Positions 58,537 through 64,000 of a stretch of 64,000 bases of DNA are shown here, in pieces (the first letter of the stretch is position 1; each line of letters starts with the position of its first letter). The position numbers and the translations under genes were made by a program. Source of the DNA: Herbaspirillum seropedicae (GTDB lineage Bacteria; Pseudomonadota; Gammaproteobacteria; Burkholderiales; Burkholderiaceae_D). Under the pieces are notes generated by a model, which worked only from the letters and a program-made list of their open reading frames with translations, made no database searches and was not told the DNA's origin. The DNA is taken from the NCBI RefSeq assembly GCF_001040945.1, contig NZ_CP011930.1:3157021-3221020 (forward strand). Reading direction: 5' to 3'.

Positions 58537-59334
58537 TCAGTCGGCCGTGAAGGAAATCCGCTGCGCAGCCTCGACCTCCAAGGCGACGCCTGCTACGCGG
58601 TAGGGGTTGCAGCGGCCAGCCTGCAGTGCCGCCACGGCGGCCGCGTCAAGTTCGGCAAAGCCGCTGCTCGACGTCACCCTGACCTGCCCGATACGGCCAT
58701 CAACGCCGATCATGAGCCGTAATGTGACCATCCCCGTCTGCCCCAGCCGTCGCGATTTTGCCGAGTATGCGGGCGCCGGAATATGACAATTGAGCTGCGC
58801 CATTTCGCTCGCGTTGATTGACTTGATGGCTAGCGCCGCTTCACCGCTACCCGGCGCAGCAGCAGCCGTGGTCGGCGGTCCTGAAGCTGGCGTCGGGGCG
58901 GATGCTGGCGTCGGCGCGGAGGAGGCCGCGCTCGACACCGCCGGCGGCGCTGCTGGCGGGCTGGCGGGGGTGTCCGACTGGATCTCCTGTGTCGACGCCG
59001 CCTGCGTAGTCAGCACCGGAGGTGCTTTGAGCTTTTGCGGTGGCTTTTGCCGCGGTTTTTCCATTGGCGTTGGCAAAGGCTTCGCCTCCGGCGGGTGCAC
59101 CGCCGTTGCCGCCGGTGCGCGACTGACCAGCTGGACCGCGACCGACTGTCCGCCATGCCCGGCGGCAGCAGCGCTAAGCGTGATGTTGGGTCGATAGCAC
59201 AGCCAAACCAGTCCGATCACATGCAGCAAGAGCACACCGGCGGTCACGGCCGACACCGTGACATCCGACTTGCGTGCAGTACTCCTGGCTCGCATCTGAT
59301 CCGGTGGAGTCATGATTGCCAAGTCAGAAATCAT
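58537..59334 (-). CDS. tonB: TonB energy-transducing protein
   Basis: 265 residues. N-terminal membrane anchor (VTAGVLLLHVIGLVWLC), a Pro/Lys then Ala/Pro-rich periplasm-spanning linker (KPLPTPMEKPRQKPPQKLKA), and a C-terminal TonB domain (GQTGMVTLRLMIGVDGRIGQ; SSGFAELDAAAVAALQAGRC). Its start overlaps the receptor stop by 11 bases, so this TonB is dedicated to the upstream receptor. Confidence 0.93.
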   Translation of the reverse strand: MISDLAIMTPPDQMRARSTARKSDVTVSAVTAGVLLLHVIGLVWLCYRPNITLSAAAAGHGGQSVAVQLVSRAPAATAVHPPEAKPLPTPMEKPRQKPPQKLKAPPVLTTQAASTQEIQSDTPASPPAAPPAVSSAASSAPTPASAPTPASGPPTTAAAAPGSGEAALAIKSINASEMAQLNCHIPAPAYSAKSRRLGQTGMVTLRLMIGVDGRIGQVRVTSSSGFAELDAAAVAALQAGRCNPYRVAGVALEVEAAQRISFTAD

Positions 59335-61714
59335 AGGTTCCCGTCAACATCAGGGTACGCTCCGGCCCCATCGGAATGAAGGAAGCGCTGGTCGAGCTGG
59401 AATAAAGCTTGTGATTGAACAGATTCTTCACTGACAAATTCAAGCTGTATTTTTCCATCTTGTAAAACAGGCCAAGATCGGTCTCGGTCTGGCCAGGAAC
59501 GTGATAATTTCCCGTGCTGCCAACGTCCTGCCCACTGCTCATGAAGACTCCCATGCCCACCCCGAACCCTTGCAATGCCGGACTACGGAAGTTGTAGGTC
59601 GTCCAGATACTGCCGGTATGATGCGGAAGATTGACCTTGACCGTGGGCGCATAGTCCTGCACATAATTGTTATAGGCATACTGCGCGATGACGTTCAGAC
59701 CCGGCATGATCTGCCCCTTCAGTTCGACCTCCAGCCCTTGGCTCACAGCTCCCCCGGTCGAAATATAGAAGCCGCGATGCACCGGGTCGGAAATACTCTG
59801 ATTGGTGTAATCGATATGGTAGAGCGCCGTGGTCAGCTCAAGTTTGTCGTCCATCAGGTTGAACTTCACACCCGCCTCGAACTGCTCGCTCTGCTTCGGC
59901 GCCAGCAAACCGCCGCCGTAGGCAGTCACGTTGTTCGGCTGAAATCCCTTATTCCAGTTGACGTACGGTGCAATTTCCGGCGTCAGCTGGTACATCAATC
60001 CCAGACTAGGGCTATAGGCCGTCTGATGCATACCACCGCTCGGCGCGCGACCGACGATATTGGTGCTGCTGAGGTAGCTGTCGCGACGGATCGAGGCTAG
60101 CACGGTGAGATTGCTGTAAATCAACTGCTCTTGCAGATAGCTGCCGACCCGCTGAGTTTGTCCACCGAACTGATACGTCAGCGGCGAACTGATCGGTGCT
60201 ACGTTGATCGTCCCGAAGATATCCGGAATCGTCGTGGTGCTCGAAGAATTCCTGTCATATTGCACATAGTGCATATAGGAATAATCGACGCCAACCAGTG
60301 TGGTCGACTTCACGCCGGCGAGATCGGACTTGAGCCGCAGGTAATTCTGTGAATTGGCGGTGTAATAATTGGCCGACGACTTGAACCCCAGCAAAGTGAG
60401 TGCATTGGAATTGGTGACCGTCGATGCGGCTGCCCAGCCGTCCTGCCCCTGTGTGGTGCTGGTATAACCATTCTTGCTGACGAACGTCAGGTTATCGCTG
60501 AGTTTCTGTTCCAGCTTGGCAGTCAATTCATCCGCTGTCATCGAAAAGTGGTCGCCGCGATTGCCCAACGGATGCTCGACGTAGCCATCCACGTAGCCCC
60601 CTCTGGCATAACCCACGGTGTACTGTGGAAACGGCTCGCGCGTCACTGTGTGGGCATAGCCGAGGGTCAGGTCGGTGCTGCGATCCTTCCATTGCAAGGT
60701 CGGAGCGATATAGAAGTGGCGGCCGCCGTCATAGCCCATGAAGTTTTCGCTGGACTTGTCGGCCGACACGACGAAGCGATAGCGCAGTCGCTTATCTTCG
60801 TCAATTGCACCGGTCGAATCGAATGCCACCTGACTGAAACTATTAGAACCATAGGCCACCTGAACTTCATGAAATGGCTCGACTTGCGGGGCTTTCTTGA
60901 TCACGTTGACGACCCCTCCAGGAGGTGCATCGGCAGCCATGATGGCCGACGGCCCCTTGACGACTTCCACGCCGGCGATGGCGATGGTCGGCGTCAGGGC
61001 TGCGGGAGAGGCGGCGGAGCCATATGACGAAAGCCCATCCGACATCACCGGCGCATTGCCCACGTAACCGCGAATGGCAAACGACGGTACACCGTACGGG
61101 CCGGGACGTGCCACCACCCCGGAGGCATTGCGCAGGACGTCTGACAGCGTCTGCGCCGATTGCGACTGAATGACGGCGGCATTGATCACGGATACCGACT
61201 TTGGCGTCTCGCTCAAGGGCGTATCGGTACGCGAGAATGTTGCGGAACTCTCGGCCACAAAACCCGTACCACCGGAATCGGCAGTGGCGGCCACACTGAT
61301 GAGCGGCAACTCCGCATCGGCGATGGCCTTGTGCGCTGGCGTCTCGGTGGTGCTGGTGGTGCTAGCGCCGGCGACTGGCCGCAGCGTCCACTTGCCGCTC
61401 GGCGTGGCGACCAGCTCCAGCCCGGTATTGCTGAGCGCCTTCTTGATCGCCTCGGGTGCGGTGAAGTTGCCCTCTACCGGCGCCGATTGCAGCGACTTCA
61501 CCAGTGCCGGCTCGTATGAAATCAGCAAGCCACTTTGTTGAGCTATTCGCAGCAGGGTCTGGTCAAGCGGCCCACTCGGCAAATGATACGACTGCGCAGC
61601 GGCAGACTGAGCATAGGCAGACGTGACTGGCACAGACAAGGAGGTCATCGTGGCCAAGGCCACCACGATCACCTTGGGGCTGGACCAATTTACAGAATGA
61701 GATATCAGTTTCAT
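59324..61714 (-). CDS. STN-domain TonB-dependent siderophore-type receptor
   Basis: 796 residues from the ATG at 61714 (a TTG at 61756 is also open). Signal peptide ending TSAYAQ; STN signalling domain at about 42-112 (LPSGPLDQTLLRIAQQSG; FTAPEAIKKALSNTGLELVA); plug domain (SETPKSVSVINAAVIQSQSA; GVEVVKGPSAIMAADAPPGGVVN); 22-strand barrel with terminal aromatic (LTGTYDF). The STN domain marks a FecA/FpvA-type transducer that signals to a FecR-type anti-sigma, and such genes lie next door. First gene of the operon. Confidence 0.93.
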   Translation of the reverse strand: MKLISHSVNWSSPKVIVVALATMTSLSVPVTSAYAQSAAAQSYHLPSGPLDQTLLRIAQQSGLLISYEPALVKSLQSAPVEGNFTAPEAIKKALSNTGLELVATPSGKWTLRPVAGASTTSTTETPAHKAIADAELPLISVAATADSGGTGFVAESSATFSRTDTPLSETPKSVSVINAAVIQSQSAQTLSDVLRNASGVVARPGPYGVPSFAIRGYVGNAPVMSDGLSSYGSAASPAALTPTIAIAGVEVVKGPSAIMAADAPPGGVVNVIKKAPQVEPFHEVQVAYGSNSFSQVAFDSTGAIDEDKRLRYRFVVSADKSSENFMGYDGGRHFYIAPTLQWKDRSTDLTLGYAHTVTREPFPQYTVGYARGGYVDGYVEHPLGNRGDHFSMTADELTAKLEQKLSDNLTFVSKNGYTSTTQGQDGWAAASTVTNSNALTLLGFKSSANYYTANSQNYLRLKSDLAGVKSTTLVGVDYSYMHYVQYDRNSSSTTTIPDIFGTINVAPISSPLTYQFGGQTQRVGSYLQEQLIYSNLTVLASIRRDSYLSSTNIVGRAPSGGMHQTAYSPSLGLMYQLTPEIAPYVNWNKGFQPNNVTAYGGGLLAPKQSEQFEAGVKFNLMDDKLELTTALYHIDYTNQSISDPVHRGFYISTGGAVSQGLEVELKGQIMPGLNVIAQYAYNNYVQDYAPTVKVNLPHHTGSIWTTYNFRSPALQGFGVGMGVFMSSGQDVGSTGNYHVPGQTETDLGLFYKMEKYSLNLSVKNLFNHKLYSSSTSASFIPMGPERTLMLTGTYDF

Positions 61715-61793
61715 GTTGATTTCTAATAATGATGTTAGATTGGCTCTGCTGAACAAATTGAAAGCAGCCTGAAACAGGCGGATCGCAGAGTTC

Positions 61794-61808
61794 TGAAAAC
61801 GATTTTCT
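61794..61808. promoter_or_regulatory. TGAAAA-N3-TTTTC palindrome upstream of the receptor
   Basis: TGAAAACGATTTTCT, about 80 bases before the receptor ATG. It shares TGAAAA-N3-TTTTC with the larger palindrome at 62725-62751 and matches 10 of 14 positions of the 7-1-7 Fur consensus (TGATAAT-N-ATTATCA). Likely operator for Fur or for the neighbouring Lrp-type regulator. Confidence 0.5.
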
Positions 61809-61836
61809 CTTTTGCGTTTTGCCGATGATCAGGCAT

Positions 61837-61849
61837 CACTGTTACAGTG
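61837..61849. promoter_or_regulatory. 13-base palindrome CACTGT-T-ACAGTG
   Basis: Perfect 6-bp arms around one base, about 125 bases upstream of the receptor ATG. A plausible operator; the factor is unknown. Confidence 0.35.
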
Positions 61850-62129
61850 CATGACCATGACATTGCACATCTTTTGCCGTCACCGAAAAACCGAACTTCC
61901 ACGCTGTTTTCTGCGCATCCCCTCATCACTTCCACGGCATCCGGTGATACTTCCCTGCCACTCGAAAGTCGCCTGATAGCGTGTCGAATTGATATAAAAG
62001 TTTATCCAGAGGCAATCGAATTTATTTTTCAAACTTCACATGCAACTCCAGGTGAATTTAAATTTTCATTTCTGTTTTTCATCATCCACAGGAATGAAAT
62101 TCCGCCGCCATGCCTGACCCACAGAAACC

Positions 62130-62594
62130 CTAATCCGCGTACATCAGGGGCAAAGCGGTGGTGGACTTCAGTGTTTCCATCGAAAAACTCGAACTCACGT
62201 CATCCAGTTCCACCGCACTAATTAAGCGCTTGTAGACGCTGTCATATGCGCCAATATTGGGCACCATCACCTTGAGCATGTAGTCGATGTGTCCACTCAT
62301 GCGATGCACCTCCACCACCTCGGGAATGCAGGTGACGACATCGCGGAACTTCTTCAGCCAGGAGGCGCTGTGCTGGCGCGTCTTGATCTCCACCAGAACC
62401 GTCACCGAGACATTGAGTTTTTCGGCATCCAGCAGCACCACGCGGCGCTTGATGACACCTTCGGCCTCCAGCCTCTGGATGCGACGCCAGCATGGGGTGG
62501 TCGACAAGTTGACGCACTCGGCGATTTCGGCCACAGCGCGCGTGCTGTCTTCTTGTAGGATCTCCAGGATCCGACGGTCTGTTCTGTCAATCAC
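62130..62594 (-). CDS. Lrp/AsnC-family transcriptional regulator
   Basis: 154 residues from a GTG at 62594, preceded by GAGAGGG, giving the normal family length; a frame open to 62864 adds an unlikely leader. N-terminal helix-turn-helix (DRTDRRILEILQEDSTRAVA; CVNLSTTPCWRRIQRLEAEG) and C-terminal RAM ligand-binding domain (VPNIGAYDSVYKRLISAVEL). Lrp-type regulators sense amino acids or related small molecules, which fits control of a peptide-import and proteolysis operon. It lies between the operon and fecI and is read in the same direction as the operon. Confidence 0.9.
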   Translation of the reverse strand: MIDRTDRRILEILQEDSTRAVAEIAECVNLSTTPCWRRIQRLEAEGVIKRRVVLLDAEKLNVSVTVLVEIKTRQHSASWLKKFRDVVTCIPEVVEVHRMSGHIDYMLKVMVPNIGAYDSVYKRLISAVELDDVSSSFSMETLKSTTALPLMYAD

Positions 62595-63051
62595 CGATGT
62601 CCCTCTCGTTGATAGCTGCACATGCCTGCGTCGATCATCCGCACGCGTCCTTGCGGCCAGCGCATGCGCACTTGCATTGGATGGTTTCAATAGGGATGTG
62701 AAACGAAGCGGAAAAAGTGACACCTGGTTTTGAAAATAATTTTCAAAACCATTTTCGGCGATGCGTGCGCCCTTCGCCATTCGATGCGACGCCATGCTTT
62801 GATAGCGGGAAAACGCACAATTTCTTTTCAGAAAACAGCATTCAGACCCTACTCTCATGCTCACGGTGGCATACTAATTGCCTAAGTCAGATTGTCGGAA
62901 ACGATGAAGCTTATGCGTTTTTAGTAGCACGCCAAATCGGTAGTTCGAAGACAATTGCACCGCTGCAAAGAACGCGGCGGTATGGTGCACAGGCTCGGGT
63001 TGATTCCAGGCAGAGCGCTGCGGCAGGCTCGCGTAACACATATGGTGAATC
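62595..63051. other. lrp-fecI divergent intergenic region
   Basis: 457 bases without a supportable gene. It contains the long palindrome at 62725-62751 and the promoters of both divergent regulators. Confidence 0.6.
62725..62751. promoter_or_regulatory. 27-bp perfect palindrome, candidate Fur or Lrp operator
   Basis: Thirteen-base arms around a single central A, fully self-complementary. The core TGAAAATAATTTTCA matches 12 of 14 informative positions of the 7-1-7 Fur consensus. It is about 130 bases upstream of lrp and 300 bases upstream of fecI. An AT-rich palindrome of this size could also be an Lrp-type autoregulatory site. Confidence 0.6.
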
Positions 63052-63627
63052 ATGAAATATCATCACAAAGATGGCCTGTTGAGCGGGGCCGTGTCGGGGG
63101 AACCAGTGCCTGGCCCGCTTCACTCGTATGCGGATCAGCCGTTCCGGCATGATTTTCTGGTCACGGAATTCACCAACAGCTATAGCTGGTTGAAGCAGTA
63201 TCTGCGGCGGCAGGTGAAGTCTTTGGCCGACGCTGAGGATGTCGCCTCGGCGGCGTTCGTCGAGATGGCCAGCCTTCCCGATGTCTCGATCATCCGTGAA
63301 CCGCGTGCGTTGCTGACCACGATCTCGCAGCGCCTGGTATTCGATCTATGGCGCCGACGCGATCTGGAAGCCGCTTACCTGGCCGCATTAGCCACCACGG
63401 AAGAAGCCACTACCCCCTCCCCGGAAGTCGTCCTCGAAGTCGTGCAGACCTTGGTCAATATCGACCGGCTGCTGTACGGATTGTCGAAGAACGCGCGGCA
63501 AGCGTTCTTGTACAGCCAACTGGACGGACTGACTTACCGCGAAATCGCCGAGCTGCTTGGCGTGTCCGTGAGCATGGTGCGCAAGTACATCGCCCAGGCG
63601 CTGGCAAAGTGCTATGAAAGTAATTGA
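63052..63627 (+). CDS. FecI-type ECF sigma factor
   Basis: 191 residues. Region 2 (FTNSYSWLKQYLRRQVKSLADAEDVASAAFVEM in outline, with LTTISQRLVFDLWRRRDLEA for promoter opening) and region 4 (LSKNARQAFLYSQLDGLTYREIAELLGVSVSMVRKYI in outline) are complete. This is the iron-starvation ECF group that is released by FecR-type anti-sigmas when an STN receptor binds its ligand. A fecR-like gene follows after 18 bases and the STN receptor lies about 1.3 kb away. Confidence 0.92.
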   Translation: MKYHHKDGLLSGAVSGEPVPGPLHSYADQPFRHDFLVTEFTNSYSWLKQYLRRQVKSLADAEDVASAAFVEMASLPDVSIIREPRALLTTISQRLVFDLWRRRDLEAAYLAALATTEEATTPSPEVVLEVVQTLVNIDRLLYGLSKNARQAFLYSQLDGLTYREIAELLGVSVSMVRKYIAQALAKCYESN

Positions 63628-63645
63628 ACCCTGGGAGATGACAAA

Positions 63646-64000
63646 TTGAAAGATCCGATCAAGGCCGCCATCAGCTGGGAAGTGCTGATGCGTTCCGGTG
63701 AAGCAAGCGTCGAAGACCAGGCCCGCTTCGCCGAATGGCACGCTGCCAGCGCGGCCAACCAGGCGGCGTGGCAGTCACTGCAGCAGAAGCTGACGCCGTT
63801 CCGTTCGTTCGGACAGAGCGCGCAGGCGCAGAGCGCCGGGCGCCAGGCGCTGCTCAATGCCGGCCAGTCACGGCGACGCATGCTGCAGAACAGTTTCACT
63901 GGCGTGATCGGACTGGCCTTTGTGGGTGCGCTCGGTTATCGCGGCCTGCAAGCTTTCGGTGACGACTCCACCTTACGCAGCGGCACCGGCGAGCTGCGCG
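63646..64000 (+). CDS. FecR-type anti-sigma factor, cut by the window edge
   Basis: Begins at a TTG (63646) preceded by GGGAGATGAC. The first 118 residues show the N-terminal DUF4880 domain (PIKAAISWEVLMRSGEASVE; RFAEWHAASAANQAAWQSL) and a membrane helix (SFTGVIGLAFVGALGY) that carries the signal from the periplasm to the sigma factor. The periplasmic FecR domain lies outside the window. Confidence 0.88.
   Translation, partial: MKDPIKAAISWEVLMRSGEASVEDQARFAEWHAASAANQAAWQSLQQKLTPFRSFGQSAQAQSAGRQALLNAGQSRRRMLQNSFTGVIGLAFVGALGYRGLQAFGDDSTLRSGTGELR

Larger units (their letters stand above)
61715..62129. other. Receptor promoter region
   Basis: 415 bases between the receptor start and the lrp stop. 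It holds the palindromes at 61794 and 61837 and an AT-rich tract around 61985-62080. There is a weak Fur-box-like run near 61725-61743 (AATAATGATGTTAGATTGG on the plus strand). No gene seen. Confidence 0.45.

Overview
The window is high-GC proteobacterial chromosome. Gene content and order (pyrG-kdsA-eno-ftsB, prfB-lysS, an RpfE-like gene overlapping recJ, lolC-lolD, comEC-tatD) point to Betaproteobacteria, order Burkholderiales, most likely Oxalobacteraceae (Herbaspirillum-like). The genus is inferred from overall resemblance, not from a marker gene.  Layout. 1-4260: a short soluble histidine kinase and LuxR-type response regulator, a diguanylate cyclase and a PnuC transporter. 4296-8733: a reverse-strand housekeeping operon pyrG-kdsA-eno-ftsB. 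8884-16656: reverse-strand alpha/beta hydrolase, comEC, tatD, argE, lolD and lolC. 16855-17126: a non-coding 272-bp nested inverted repeat with cloverleaf folding potential. 17260-24060: UvrD-like helicase, RpfE-like protein, recJ and a membrane diguanylate cyclase. 24002-30577: a lipoprotein, a PhoX-like phosphatase with a candidate Pho box, prfB with its programmed +1 frameshift, lysS and a glycine-zipper protein. 30963-35567: hydrolase, small membrane protein, stand-alone receiver, LysR regulator, argC and a small protein. 35589-44942: a reverse-strand catabolic block (hydratase, acyl-CoA dehydrogenase, CoA-transferase, CitE-type lyase, zinc alcohol dehydrogenase, TRAP binding protein) with a divergent LysR regulator, which fits C5-dicarboxylate (itaconate, mesaconate or methylsuccinate) breakdown; then a TauE-type permease, a 27-residue membrane peptide and an atypical SDR.  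45094-52631: a tRNA-Ser(UGA) followed by a lower-GC, gene-poor accessory segment. It holds an Mrr-type endonuclease, a KAP-type P-loop NTPase, a truncated trypsin-like protease, an IS3-family remnant, a frameshifted Bro-N antirepressor fragment and several inverted or direct repeats. It reads as an eroded defence or prophage island; no integrase is visible.  52632-64000: the most striking region. A tight reverse-strand operon encodes, in transcription order, an STN-domain TonB-dependent receptor, TonB, ExbB, ExbD, a fused SbmA/BacA-like ABC transporter, PmbA/TldE and TldD. Beside it are an Lrp/AsnC regulator, a FecI-type sigma factor and the start of a FecR-type anti-sigma. Together these make a complete route for outer-membrane uptake, inner-membrane import and cytoplasmic proteolysis of a peptide, under cell-surface signalling. 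The substrate is not known; a peptide metallophore or a ribosomal peptide antibiotic are the obvious candidates. Two related palindromes of the form TGAAAA-N3-TTTTC lie upstream of the receptor and in the lrp-fecI intergenic region.  All functions are read from sequence motifs, length and context; no database search was run.
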